Position numbers and translations under genes: made by a program | Part shown: one piece after another, positions 11,519 through 22,718 of the stretch | How positions within the stretch are numbered: the first letter of the stretch is position 1 | Layout of the letters: every line of letters starts with the position of its first letter | DNA from: Spisula solida | Lineage: Eukaryota > Mollusca > Bivalvia > Venerida > Mactridae | Reading direction: 5' to 3' | Length of the DNA: 64,000 bases | Assembly: GCA_947247005.1 (NCBI GenBank) | Contig: OX365947.1 | Span: forward strand, 3,548,530 to 3,612,529 | Notes under the pieces: model-generated | Told to the model about the DNA's origin: nothing | The model's database searches: none | What the model saw: the letters and a program-made list of their open reading frames with translations, nothing else

Positions 11519-11934
11519 TGAGCCAGTCTCCAGGAAAACCTCCGATTGAGAGAAACGAGAATTTAGTTGTTTAAAACAGAAGTAGCCTTTCTCTGAATGC
11601 AAACAATTTCGATTTTGATATATATGTTGAAAAGTGAAACATAATTATAGAATTTGGTACTATTATGAACAGTTTATGTCAAGAATTGATCAAATGGTGT
11701 AATAATGAAATACTTATTTCAGTTACGTCGAATAACGTTTGAATGACGTTTGCGACGTCACACAAAAAGCTCCGAATAGGGACTCTACAAAAACAGCTGT
11801 AACTTCCTTAAAACTCAAGATATTAACATAATTTTTTTTGCAATTTGCTTATTTAACATTATCCTGTAATACTGTGGAAAATCTTAAAGCCAATATTTTT
11901 GTCAAAATAGCAGGTTTTCCTGGAGACTGACTCA
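11519..11934. mobile_element. 416-bp MITE flanked by TA-rich sequence
   Basis: Ends are inverted repeats: TGAGCCAGTCTCCAGGAAAA at the left and the near-perfect inverse at the right (TTTTCCTGGAGACTGACTCA). Both ends sit in (TA)n, so the element probably inserts at TA. Interior non-coding. Confidence 0.85.
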
Positions 11935-12017
11935 TATATATATATCAGTATAACCAGCATAGGAAAGTTATTCATAACTTGTAATTAGAATAATGTGTTT
12001 GAGTTGTCCTTCCTGCG

Positions 12018-12300
12018 TTGTTTTATCAGTGGTTTATGCGCTGGATTTGTAACCCTGCGATCCGGTTTCGAATCCCGGTCGCAGAAGGTCATACCATTCC
12101 AAGAAACTTTAACATCAATGTTGATTTTCCTCCACATGTGGTGATAGTTGCTGGCTCCTTGTGGAAGGGTAAGTTAGTGCTGGTTATGATACTGTCCAGG
12201 AAAACGGGTTAGATGAATCAGCCTCCGTAAATAACCGAAACATTGATCAACAGGGTTTAAACCCGATTAAACAAAAGAATCCTGATTCTGAAAATCTACT
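12018..12300 (+). mobile_element. tRNA-derived SINE
   Basis: The tRNA-like head has TATCAGTGGTTTATGCGCTG (A-box region), an anticodon-arm-like GGATTTGTAACCC and GGTTTCGAATCCCGGTC (B box). A non-tRNA body follows, ending ACCCGATTAAACAAAAGAAT. The anticodon stem is mispaired, so it is not a working tRNA gene. Confidence 0.6.
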
Positions 12301-12342
12301 GGCACTAAATACATGTATGCCGTATGCAGTTTTTTCCGTTTC

Positions 12343-12591
12343 TTAAAGGTGCTGCCTCACAGATTGGGCTAAAAAAATTGTATAGCGTTTTTTCTAAACT
12401 AGCCCGAATACCCTATAAAAGTTTTGATGTAAAAATACTAAATATCTACAAAATGCCGAAGTTTCTCAAGTTATTTTAGATGTCAGTGTGGTTGTTTATG
12501 GGATATACAGGCAACTATACCAAAATTACGCGAATATTTAAAAAAAAAAAAATTTTTTGCAATACACCAATATGTGAGGCAGCCCCTTTAA
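12343..12591. mobile_element. piggyBac-like MITE with TTAA target site
   Basis: Begins TTAAAGGTGCTGCCTCACAG and ends TGTGAGGCAGCCCCTTTAA, giving inverted ends of about 18 bp that include the TTAA duplication. A poly-A run (12541-12552) lies inside. The ORF across it is spurious. Confidence 0.85.
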
Positions 12592-13630
12592 TACTCTCCA
12601 TAAGCACCACAAACTACAGTACAAACATTTATATATTTATTCGTATTAAATTCAAACAATACAAACGTGTGCTTATTATCAAAATAGTAACAATAATGCA
12701 AGAAATATTTACTTTGAAATGTTTATAGACAAAACCACAGGTGAAGGTATCATTGAAAAAGAATAAAAACAAAATGAAATTTTGTTTGTTTGTAATCTAC
12801 ATCTTTAAAACTACAAGTATATAATGATCAATTTCTGTAAAAAAGAAATTCTTTATCAATGATACATTTACCTTAGGACAAAATGAAGGTTGACTTATGC
12901 CGATCCGTTTGTGATAGCTTTCTGCAGTAAGACCTGTATCATTTGTAAGCAGTGGTATTTCACTTGAATATCTCTGATGAGACCTCCATGATACCTAGTT
13001 ATTACAGTGATACCAGTTTAAATGTGACAATGTCTTGTTTGAGGTGGTCAGAGTATCTAAAAAAAATATTTACAAAATAAGGAGAAAAGATTTGAAAACC
13101 TGCCCATTTATAAGTAATAATTATTTGAAAGTAAGAAGTTATGATCACGTTGGACTCATACATACACTCAACTGATCTTAAAACGCACCACTTATTTTCA
13201 ATTTTACTGTTGAAAACCTTGATCTAGGATAATTCATTTTTGGGTAAATAAAGTTTAGTTTATGTGCAATATTTCATGTAAATTTTATGTCATTATCATA
13301 AGTATGAAATAAAATATTTACTAGTAGGATTAGTATCATTACTAATTCAGTGACGCATGTAGATGAAAGTAGCAATTTCTGCTGCATCGATGCATGCATG
13401 GCACCTCCTCCCCAAGGATACTATTAAGGGTAGTTATTATAAGCTATGGGATGTATCCAAACGTTTGAAATAAATCGTTAACAGTAAATATGTATGTGAC
13501 TGTCTGACTCGTACCATACGATCAAGTTCATTTCAGACCTAAATTCAGTAAAATCTCGCCCAGTTCAACTGGTGCGTTTATAAATATGTTGATCGTAAGT
13601 AACGCAATGTACGTGAGATTTTACTGCTCA
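12592..13630. other. no gene recognised
   Basis: AT-rich sequence with no coding or RNA signature I could support. Confidence 0.4.
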
Positions 13631-13633
13631 TAT

Positions 13634-13860
13634 ACGAGGGGTGATCAACAAATACGTGAAAAAATACTCTGAAATCTCTATTTCATGCCCAATATTGCTG
13701 AAACTCAGACACCTGTTAACCGGAAATCAAAACTTTTCCTTTGTAACTTACATGAAATTAATAAGATATAGCTGCTGAAAGGCATTTAAAACAATGATGA
13801 CGTAATTTGACGTTATTGACGTCGGTTTGTCATTTTGTATGTCGGCATTGAACTCATGAC
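13634..13860 (+). mobile_element. possible mariner-derived MITE
   Basis: The left end TACGAGGGGTGATCAACAAA resembles the ends of mariner-type elements in invertebrates as I recall them. The right end is uncertain and no transposase is present. Confidence 0.3.
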
Positions 13861-14307
13861 GACGTGTATGTACGTATGAGAGACTATGCAATACAAACTC
13901 ATACTTTATATACGAAGATTATCCAAGAATGCCGTATTAAACTGCATTTAACAATAAGGATAACGTACGGAAAAAACAAAACTGCGTGGATCATATTGAA
14001 TATCATAATCTGCAGATACAATAACAACATTTCGAGTGTACTTGCGAAAATGAGCATTTTATATACATTGTTCTGACTTTATCGACGTTGTCAAAGGAAA
14101 CATCGTTCATTCACACTTGAGTAAAATATTAACGACCATTGGTAGATCAATTTGAAATAAATGTTCCTACATATTTAGAAAGTATTTTAGAGTTACAATG
14201 GAGAATAATTTACAACATTTTCCCGCGTGTTTGTTGATCCTCTCTCGTATAATTTAACTAGACTCATTACGCCCTTGTATTTCATCAACAAGCCTGTACA
14301 TATATGC

Positions 14308-14313
14308 TTTATT
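14308..14313 (-). terminator. candidate poly(A) signal of Mox copy A
   Basis: AATAAA on the minus strand about 470 bp downstream of the stop, the first clear one I noticed, with a GT-rich stretch after it. Confidence 0.35.
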
Positions 14314-14782
14314 TTTCCTGGTATCACTTTAACAAAATACACACAAAAAATGTAGAAATATACGTGGGAACTTGGTGAAAAATGTTCGGTAGGTTCGAAA
14401 TTTTGATTATTCAATATCGTTTGAATGTATTATATTTCTCAACTACACGGTTTAGTCTATTACCAAGAAATTCTAAATTCGACCTATTCATTTTACTTAG
14501 GATCATATTTGATTGACTGACTGATTTTTACAATAATCCTTTTGACAATCTTCGTGCACGTCTGTAAATTTACAGAGTGCTGAAATAATTCCATTATTTC
14601 CTGTACCTTCACAATTCCGTAAGAATTTATACTCGTAATTAACTTCTTATGTATTTACAAAGTATCATGTAAATATACAAAACGAGATCTGTGATTCTTA
14701 TATTTCACAACCGTTCAAACCGATGTCTGTTCGTGCGATGTTGGTATTTGCGATAGGCTCACTGAAGTTACGTACTGTTGAA

Positions 14783-14953
14783 TTAATCCATCTCATTAGA
14801 AGTTATTTCTGCGCATGCGTTAGTCATGTGATTATTTGAAGATGGCACTAATGACGACACAGGCTTCATTTCTCCTGAAACTTTGTCCTTTATAAGTCGA
14901 GTTCCCTTCACACGTTTCCATTTCATTCTTCGGTTCTGAAACCAAACTTTAAC
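14783..14953 (-). CDS. Mox: Mox copy A exon 3 (recognition helix and C-terminus)
   Basis: 171 bp with a GTATTTACAG acceptor, starting [17 protein letters not shown] and ending SNEMD then TAA. Same length as exon 3 of copy B. A minus-strand AATAAA at 14308-14313, about 470 bp past the stop, is a candidate poly(A) signal. Confidence 0.95.
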   Translation of the reverse strand, partial: VKVWFQNRRMKWKRVKGTRLIKDKVSGEMKPVSSLVPSSNNHMTNACAEITSNEMD

Positions 14954-17900
14954 CTGTAAATACAGACAAGGGAAAATATTGTGTTATAGAAAAACATAAT
15001 ACATAATGTGATAGTTTATGCATTTGTAGCACACGAGGTAAAAAAAAGACTGAGGTAAATGAGCACTTGGTAGACCTAGTGTATTCTTTTAATCTTACTA
15101 ACTAGAAACCCGGTCCAAGTCAAAGCCCTGGTCGTTCTGTTTGAAAAAACAGTTTAAGAGTGAAGTTGGCATATGTTTTGAAATTTGCATAAATGTGAAC
15201 AGAAGCAATTTGATAACCACAATGAATTATATAATAACGAAAATCTACTTCGATGATTGGTTAAGATTTCAATCACAAAGTCCGTGCAGAGTCAAATTAA
15301 ACTAATAGCTAAAATTGCAACGGGCTATGGTGTGAGTGTTTAAGTATCCACTCAGTAGTGTGCTCGTACGCATTCAACGCCAAACACCATTCTACACCAA
15401 AGTCAGTTCATCAGCTGCTAGTCAAACTCTGCTAATTAGTATATTCTACACCAAAGTCAGTTCATCAGCTGCTAGTCAAACTCTGCTAATTAGTATATTC
15501 TACACCAAAGTCAGTTCATAAACTGCTAGTCAAACTCTGCTAATTAGTATATTCTACACCAAAGTCAGTTCATACACTGCTAGTCAAACTCTGCTAATTA
15601 GTATATTCTACACAAAAGTCAGTTAATAAACTGCTAGTCAAACTCTGCTTAATTAGTATATTCTACACCAAAGTCAGTTAATAAACTGCTAGTCAAACTC
15701 TGCTTAATTAGTATATTCTACACCAAAGTCAGTTCATAAACTGCTAGTCAAACTCTGCTTAATTACAGTAGTATATTCTACACCAAAGTCAGTTAATAAA
15801 CTGCTAGTCAAACTCTGCTAATTGGTATATTCTACACCAAAGTCAGTTCATAAACTGCTAGTCAAACTCTGCTTAATAAGTATGTAAGCAATTCATGAAA
15901 TGAACTCTACGAGAGGTGCCCAACTTATATTTGAACAGTCTTTAACATCCGATAATTTCATGCTGACAAGATATAATCTAAATGTGTCAAGCAACATGTA
16001 TATACTAGATATATATACACAGTGTTTGTTGTTTTCAATTAAGTTAGCACCAAATCAACAATTGTGTAAGGGCATTGTTTTTGACCTTTTTTAAGGACCG
16101 AATATTCTGATTGAAGGTGTTTGCGTTTCTTATATGTAATCAACGCTACAATATCCTCAATATTGAAAAGTCTATAGGAGCAGGATCGTTGGAGTATGCA
16201 CAGCATTATGGTGTTTTTTTGTGGTATTGAGCTGGTGAAACCCGCAAAAATCATGAGATTGGCATGTAGAATTTTCGAAATTAATTGACTGACTGTTTCG
16301 GTGGATACTTCTTCCTTCGTTAAAGTCCATATTTTGGTTGTTGGATTTGTTATATAACCAATGGTTACAATAATGGAAGGCGTTGTCACTTTTTGGCCTT
16401 TTAAAAAAATATTTTGCGTAATTTTTAGAAAAAGGCCAAAAAGTGACGTGCCATTAATGCAAACGAACCAAACGGTGATTGTATAACTTATGTTACCTGA
16501 CACAGTCATGACTCTACACTATACAAAATAGATATTTAATTTATACGTCGTGTTTGAACACTGTTCAAATATAAGTGGGGCACCTCTCGTATTGGAATTA
16601 AGACATATGCATTGACTGTCGGACGGAGCTGAGTCATACATGTATGTACCTGTCGCTCTGTTAGTTCCAGTGCTACAGCTATCTCATACCGCCGGAGTCG
16701 TGATAAATAGTTCCTCTGACAAAATTCTCTTTCCAGTTCCCGTATCTGATATTTGGTGAACGCCGTCCTTTCCTTCCGTTGTTTTGCCGACAAGTTCAGC
16801 TTGAACCCCTCATCTGAATAATAAATAGAGACATATACTTGTGAGCACTGTGTGTACAACTCGTTCATGGAATAAATTGAAAGAAATTTAATTAAGCGCT
16901 GTTGCAACCATTCTTGTAATAAAAGCTCAACTTTTTATAACCAGACTTGTTTTTATTGCAATAACCACTTTTGTAATAAAAAATGGAAATAGTAGGTTAA
17001 TGAGAACAAAAGTAAACTCTGATTTTAACTTGAACATTTTATTACAAAAGTGATTATTACAAGAGCAGTATGACATTGAAACAATTATTGTAATAAAAAA
17101 CCGCCTGGCTAACAAGTTTTTGTTTTTATAACAAGAATGTTTGCAACAAATCACTTTTACAGTATTCAGTGTGGCAGAGCTTGCCATAAGCACTTATATA
17201 TCGCTGGCTTAGAATTAAAAGGTCTTAAGTACTACTTACGACCTTATAAGACTCATGCATATTTGAAATCTGCAACACAAGGCGCATCTTATTATCCTAT
17301 TTTCATGAAAAGCGGAACTGGTCATGTTGACCAACCTGAAGTTTAAAAGCTTGTTTTTCCATAAGCAAAGAGTAGTTCTAGACAGTTGTTTACTGTTTGC
17401 TCAAAATATTTACGACTTTTTAATTCTAAGCCAGCGAAATGTTAAATAGTCTTTAACCGTAAGCTTAATAACTATTCGGAACATGAAAATGGTCACCTGA
17501 CGCAACACGAGAGCTTATAAGCACTTAGACATCAAATTGTGCTTCAATTTTCACACGTTTACAATTTTAGAATAATGATTTATGACGAACATCCCATCAG
17601 TTCTTATTCAATTTGCAAAATGTGTTGTCCCTTATCAAATTTCGAGTAGTCAAGTTAGTGTACGTAAGCGTTATTCGGGTGTAATCTCTAATCGGTTCTG
17701 CAAGGCACTTTTATTTATTTATGTGTTGGTGAGCATTTATGTCTAGTTTATTTATTATTCAAAATATCGATTATGCCTAGTTTCGATCATTTTTTTCAGA
17801 TATACAACATTTAAAACAAATACTAGTATTGCATAATATTAATAAATATGCATTATAAAAAAACCTTTACAATATCTATGCCGTCGTAACAAAAGATAGT

Positions 17901-20145
17901 TGAATTACCAATCAATTAAATTTTCTTTAACGAACCTAGTATTCTATTTGTTTTGTCAACACGTACCTGCAGTAAAGATACTATCGTAAAATTTATCTAA
18001 ATCTAGATTAAATGCCGCGTAAACTTATTAACTACGTTACGGCGCGTCAACTCCGAATTTTACGAATTGAAAACAATTGCAATTGGATCGTAATTAACAT
18101 TGGATCGTGGCTGTGTTACGCCATACTAAAAATACGGTAAATTAATTTGGCATCGTTTAAATGTAATTAACTGTAAAATGCCTGGTAATTCAATTTAGAT
18201 TGGACGCATTGAGCAACTATGCGTTTTTTCTTTCCCAATTAGTGTGCAGTTCCTGACTATATCATGTATACTGCGCGGTCGTTCGCTAGTGTTGTTAAAT
18301 AAAGCTCTTAATTATGCAGTACAAATATTCAATGTATTTACATTATATCCAATTAATAATTGAGGTTTTTGTATAATAGGCATCCTGTCTCTGTAAAATA
18401 CGTTACATGCTTGGCATCAAAGTATGCAGATACTCGAAATCCTGAAGATGTGTCTTTAAAGTACAATGATGCTATCGTATATTGTATGACAGTTTTGGTA
18501 ACGTGTGTGTTACCATCGTTGCAATTGTTTACTTTTCGCCAGCTTGGACTTGGGCGGATCTTTTACTTGTTTGGTTGGGCATTGTGCCTTGAGTATATGT
18601 TTTCTGTTTATGTTTTCTGTGCTAGGTTGGTTCTACTTCAACTTCAATATTTTATTTGACGAAAACATATAAAATATTTATTGCCAATACAATACATAAT
18701 GTGGCAAGTTGAAATTTTTAACAAAAACATAATATACAGTTGGGCATTGTGTCTTGTATGTTTTTAATGTTTTCTTTGCTCGTCTGGTTAAGTTGGGTGC
18801 TGCTTTCCCTGTCAGACTTAAACTACTTTTGATGTCGGTGAACGAAAACTTTTCAATCCAATCATGACACCGGTCAGTTACTATAGTATCCTTATAAGTT
18901 TGTATGGAATTAATTATCTTAAGTATAAAGTTATTTTTCTCCAAGCCACTACCAGCTTCTTAACACCTGGGCGATATTGCTGTACGACCATTTTTCCAGA
19001 ACAAACAGTGACCGTCACACCCTGACTGTATCAACTATGGAGCTACGCGGGTGTACATCCACTATAAATCTACGGTAGAAATGTTCTGATCACTTCAGAA
19101 AGATAGTAAAACATTGGACACGTAAGGCGGCACTCAAATGAAACACCCGAGCCCAGAAAACATAAAAACAACACAGACATCAATTACACGGCACAATGCC
19201 CAACACAGTTCAAGTTTCAGCAGTCAAAAAGCCAAAAGTCCAAATCATACAAAAACTTCGTTCTGTAAGAAAAGGTTGGCATACTGTGTCAAACAGTGAA
19301 CGTTGGTGTAGGGTTAGGGTCTCTGCAAGCAGTATGAAATTGTCTTATGGAAATATGAATATTACATATTTTAGGAACATTATTAGAAAGTGTTACATAA
19401 TATCATATTACCAAAGATCATACACAAATCTATCGTATTCTTTGATATTACATGATAACAGTATGAACACAATTACTACACATGTATTTACCTTACGTGC
19501 ACAATGTGAAATACCGGTAAACGCGCGTTTCAATCTTTGAATAAAATATACTAGAATTTCGTTCACACTAAATAGTATTCGATCGAAACGTTGGTTAGAA
19601 TTTCATTTAAAAAATACAAAAATGATTCGAATTTATGAATTGCAGGTCAATAAATCGACTGTAGTATACTAGTATTTACCCGTGTCCTGTGACTCGCCTG
19701 TTGTGTCATCGGCTGCTTCGACCATGTGCTCACTGTTTGACTGTGTGGGTCCACACTCCACTTCGTCACGGCTCGAAATGCTCGTTTCCTCTTTATGATA
19801 CTCCGCAGACGTGTAGTCAGTCGTATATTGATCGGAGAGTTCACTTCCGGTTGGTGGCAAAAAGTCGTGCGCTCGATCATAAATCGTTTTTGAACCTGTG
19901 AGCTGAGTTTGTAATGGATAGTTGGAATGGTAAGGAGACAAGTTCCACAAATGTGACAATCTACTGCTCTCGTACGGCATTCCACAAGTCTGCGGATACT
20001 GAAGATACTTTGACTCGTAAATTTGTTCACTAAAGTCATTGTGTCTGCTAAAACAGGAGGAAGGAATGTTATAATTAGGCGGTAAATTGGTCGGACAATG
20101 ATTTAAGGTAGATCCATTTATACGATAGTATGGAGGTCGATCCAT
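14783..20145 (-). CDS. Mox: Mox/Meox class homeobox transcription factor, copy A (three exons)
   Basis: Exons 19680-20145, 16650-16813 and 14783-14953 join in frame (801 bp, 266 aa plus stop). The homeodomain is residues 168-227, beginning [16 protein letters not shown] and ending [17 protein letters not shown], with Gln at position 50, [11 protein letters not shown] in helix 2 and a C-terminal extension starting TRLIKDK. This is diagnostic of Mox, a Hox-related class that in animals patterns mesoderm and muscle lineages. The N-terminus (1-155) is rich in Tyr, Pro, Ser and Asn and has no other known domain. The start is the only in-frame ATG near the 5' end of exon 1. Compared with copy B it departs more from the canonical Mox homeodomain (FCQRNYLS where B has FNLHNYLT). 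Introns are short, 2.9 and 1.7 kb. Probably a nuclear DNA-binding regulator; expression cannot be judged from sequence. Confidence 0.93.
15390..15884. repeat. 54-bp minisatellite, nine copies, in Mox A intron 2
   Basis: Units begin TTCTACACCAAAGTCAGTTC and run through CTGCTAGTCAAACTCTGC to TAATTAGTATA. Starts at 15390, 15444, 15498, 15552, 15606, 15661, 15716, 15776 and 15830. Unit length drifts from 54 to 55 and once to 60 bp. Seven of the nine contain TAATTA. Confidence 0.95.
16387..16456. repeat. short palindrome in Mox A intron 2
   Basis: GTCACTTTTTGGCCTTTT and AAAAGGCCAAAAAGTGAC are an 18-bp inverted repeat around an AT-rich loop. Probably the core of a decayed foldback element; weaker similarity continues outward. 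Confidence 0.6.
16650..16813 (-). CDS. Mox: Mox copy A exon 2 (homeodomain helices 1-2)
   Basis: 164 bp with a TATTTATTATTCAG acceptor and a GTACATACAT donor. It encodes [12 protein letters not shown] and homeodomain residues 1-43, ending LELTERQ in phase 0. Confidence 0.95.
16925..17140. repeat. foldback AT-rich repeat between Mox A exon 2 and the 17.2-kb MITE
   Basis: Several inverted motifs (CACTTTTGTAATAAAAAATG against CATTTTATTACAAAAGTG, plus repeated TTGTAATAAAA) suggest a decayed hairpin element. Borders uncertain. Confidence 0.4.
17202..17436. mobile_element. MITE, family CGCTGGCTTAGAATT, copy in Mox A intron 1
   Basis: Terminal inverted repeats CGCTGGCTTAGAATTAAAAG at the left and the inverse TTTTTAATTCTAAGCCAGCG at the right. 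The interior (TATTTTCATGAAAAGCGGAA, AAAAGCTTGTTTTTCCATAA) recurs in the copy at 59957-60175 in opposite orientation. Confidence 0.85.
17512..17650 (-). promoter_or_regulatory. intronic block shared with Mox copy B (candidate paralogous cis-element)
   Basis: This stretch of Mox A intron 1 aligns by eye, in the same orientation relative to the gene, with 53280-53420 in Mox B intron 1. Shared landmarks in order are GCTTAT, TTAGACATCAAA, CGTTTACAAT, TTATGAC, CCATCAG, the identical 20-mer TCTTATTCAATTTGCAAAAT (17602-17621) and GAGTAGT. I saw no third copy in the window. It may be an enhancer kept in both duplicates or an unrecognised repeat. Confidence 0.5.
18563..18820 (-). mobile_element. dispersed CACTCAACTGAACC repeat, two inverted fragments
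   Basis: GTTGGGCATTGTGCCTTG with TTTTCTGTGCTAGGTTGG, and again GTTGGGCATTGTGTCTTG to CCCTGTCAGACTTA, are inverse copies of the family seen at 19121, 29902, 34251, 34514, 36816, 44574 and 44978. A LINE-like 3' tail (CTACTTCAACTTCAA) lies between them. Confidence 0.55.
19121..19290 (+). mobile_element. dispersed CACTCAACTGAACC repeat
   Basis: Contains GGCGGCACTCAAATGAAACA, CCCAGAAAACATAAAAACAA and ACGGCACAATGCCCAACACA. Lies in Mox A intron 1, close to exon 1. Confidence 0.55.
19680..20145 (-). CDS. Mox: Mox copy A exon 1
   Basis: 466 bp from ATG ([11 protein letters not shown]) to a GGGTAAATAC donor, ending in phase 1. Frame extension upstream meets only non-ATG codons. Low-complexity Tyr/Pro/Ser composition with an acidic stretch near the end ([16 protein letters not shown]). 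Confidence 0.88.
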
Positions 20146-20660
20146 GATTGTAATACATTCAACATACAACCACTGCAATGATGATGATGATATATTCTCA
20201 ATATTTAATTGTTTTCCAAGTAGAAATCTGTACAGAGAACTAACAATGTTATATGTTGCTTCGAACGACTGTCAAATCCATTTATGAAATCCAACCACTA
20301 AACGGGCGCCAAAGGACGAACTTTATCCATATAATGGTAATTATGACCACACAACTGTTAGAACGCACTTTTAGCGATTATTCCACATAGTTCACTGCGT
20401 ATTTCAAAGGATTGTTTTAAAAACAAAAATTCCATAAATCTCATAGATTGTTGAATTCAAATACTTGATTAATCACCGGCAGTAAATGCTTTGAAAACTC
20501 CTCCAGTCATTAATTTTCGAAATAATTACTTTTAAGTCCGTTTACACCTTTGGTTTTACCATTATATCCCAAGAAATCATCAATAAAGTGAAAAATTGCG
20601 TTACCAGACTTGCTTCTTATCGCTTCAGTGCGCATGACAGAAAACCAGACATAGGAACTA

Positions 20661-20689
20661 CTTTTATTTGCATATCGGCGCGTGATTGG
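20661..20689 (-). promoter_or_regulatory. candidate core promoter of Mox copy A
   Basis: Read on the minus strand: a CCAAT box (20685-20689), a perfect octamer ATGCAAAT (20666-20673) and an overlapping TATA-like AATAAAAG (20661-20668), about 520 bp upstream of the start codon. Order and spacing suit a Pol II promoter; no other support. Confidence 0.35.
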
Positions 20690-20699
20690 TTCTGAGAGT

Positions 20700-22400
20700 C
20701 GCAGGAATTCAATAAGGCGTGGCCATGGATCTTTCGTCGAATTTGGTTGGCTGCATGGGAATAATCACAGAAATCCATCTACACTCCCAGTATTATTTGT
20801 TTTCCTTCGGCAAGTTTTTGCCTTTGAAGTGTGGAAGTCATTAGAATTTTCAATATTCTGAACACTGAGGCAAAACCTAAATCTTTCAACGGTAATAAAC
20901 AGTATGATCAAACAAACGCGGCGTAGTTCCATCAATTATACTGTTTATGTTTCATGTTGATGCAGGACAGTAAAACAATGAATGAGTGTAGTGAACACAT
21001 CGTACATTTATAAGACTGAATTCAGCACAGAAAATATAAGCAATCAATCTCCTACAATTATAATAAGAAGAATTGCGTGGTTAAAAATATTGAACAAAAT
21101 AAACGTCAATTTGCCAGAACTGTTTATTTGATTGGCAAACAAACGAAAACAATCAGTAGCAACACTCATTCTTCATTTCGGTTCTTTTCAGAAGTAAGTG
21201 ACAAATGGAAATGACGCATAACATAATGATTGTTCTCGAGTTTTAAAACATTGTTCGCTAATGCTAGAGTTATGTAGGCCAGTCAGTTGACCAAATCAAA
21301 GCTTAACCAATGTCTTATTCCACAATCCATACTTCAACTTCTCCACAAGTGAAGGTCATTGAAAGCAGCAATGTTTAGATGGAGACTCAAATAAACACTT
21401 TTTATATGCCGAATATTTTGAGAATTTTTCGTCATATCTATTCAATTTAATATCTTTATTTCCACCATAAATGATGATATGTATATACAAGAGCTATATA
21501 ACATGAGTAATTATAACACTATATACAAAATAGCAAGAGTTTTTTTGGCTGAACTATAACATTATCGTGGCTAATATCATCAAGTTCCAAAAGTAATACA
21601 TGTAACTAGAAGTGTCCATTTATCATTATAATTTGTGACTCTTCTTATCATGTAAATAAAATGCATATATGTAGATCTACATGTGTGTATATGTTTTATA
21701 TCAACAGTAATATATAGGCATGTAAACAACAGAAAAAAGAACATACTGTGACTGAAACTTCGGCCTGTTACAGAGCTATTCATTTTACAATTTGTTTATC
21801 GTTAATCCAGCTATTTATAATACTGCATCACAAAAAAAACGACATACAGACTTATATATTCCTCACAATTTGCGGTTAACCTGTTGAACTACCAACATTA
21901 TGCAATCAATAGTTCAAAACGCCTTTGTTTAGGTAGTCTTTGAAAAAGCCACTGAGCTTGTCTGTAAAATTAATAAAAATATTATGTGCTTTATCAATAA
22001 AATTATTCCCACTACCCAATACTTTAGCTACTGCCTCTGTCACTAAAAAATGTGTAGTCAAGAATATTTCTACAATTTTTTTTTTTTCAAATAAAAGATA
22101 ACGTTACTAAAAAAGGAGTTAAATTCTGAAACATGTCTGTGATGTAATATAAATAAATTTCGAGTTGTGAGTGGTTTTATTATTTAACATAAGAGAGACA
22201 GTAAAGGATATTACATAGACTGTGACCAATTTTGTTTCCGGATGATAACTTTGTATACTTTGGTCATAATTATGAAAATAATAGTTGATAATCATAACAT
22301 TTGGCGTTTGTATTGCTTGTATTGTATTTTGTCTACAAATAAGACATCTTATTGTATATTATAGCAAATTATTTATTATCTTGATTTATTTGTTGATCTC
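20700..22400. other. intergenic, no gene recognised
   Basis: Sequence upstream of Mox A. Open frames are short and low in complexity. I noticed no mobile element until the MITE at 22405. Confidence 0.4.
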
Positions 22401-22404
22401 TTTT

Positions 22405-22576
22405 GCTCAATATTTCGACAAGAATACGGTCTTTTCGGGAGATGAAACACTTGATTTTACGTCATTACAAGTTGTACATTCATACTATGAGTACCTTTAA
22501 AAAAGCTTTGTGAATAAAATAATTTATTATGTTTTCATCTCTTAAAGAAGACCGTTTTTAGGTCGGAATATTGAGC
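22405..22576. mobile_element. 172-bp foldback MITE
   Basis: The left arm GCTCAATATTTCGACAAGAA continues ACGGTCTTTTCGGGAGATGAAA; the right arm is its approximate inverse (TTTTCATCTCTTAAAGAAGA, CCGTTTTTAGGTCGGAATAT, TGAGC). The chance ORF over the left arm is not a gene. Confidence 0.75.
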
Positions 22577-22718
22577 AATAGAGTGAACTATTAACACGTA
22601 TTTATTGTGATTCCCTACAAGTATCTGGGATATTTTGCAAAAAGTTTTTATCATTAGTTTGAGAAAGGGTTCTCGTTTTTCACTTCCCAATTTATGTAGG
22701 ATTCATTGTACGAACTGT

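Noticed and set aside
16039..16509. 156-aa minus-strand frame in Mox A intron 2
   Set aside because: It crosses a palindromic repeat, has no recognisable motif and sits between two Mox exons; most likely chance.
19647..20039. 130-aa minus-strand frame overlapping Mox A exon 1
   Set aside because: It is in another frame of the real exon, has no family motif, and does not join to exon 2.
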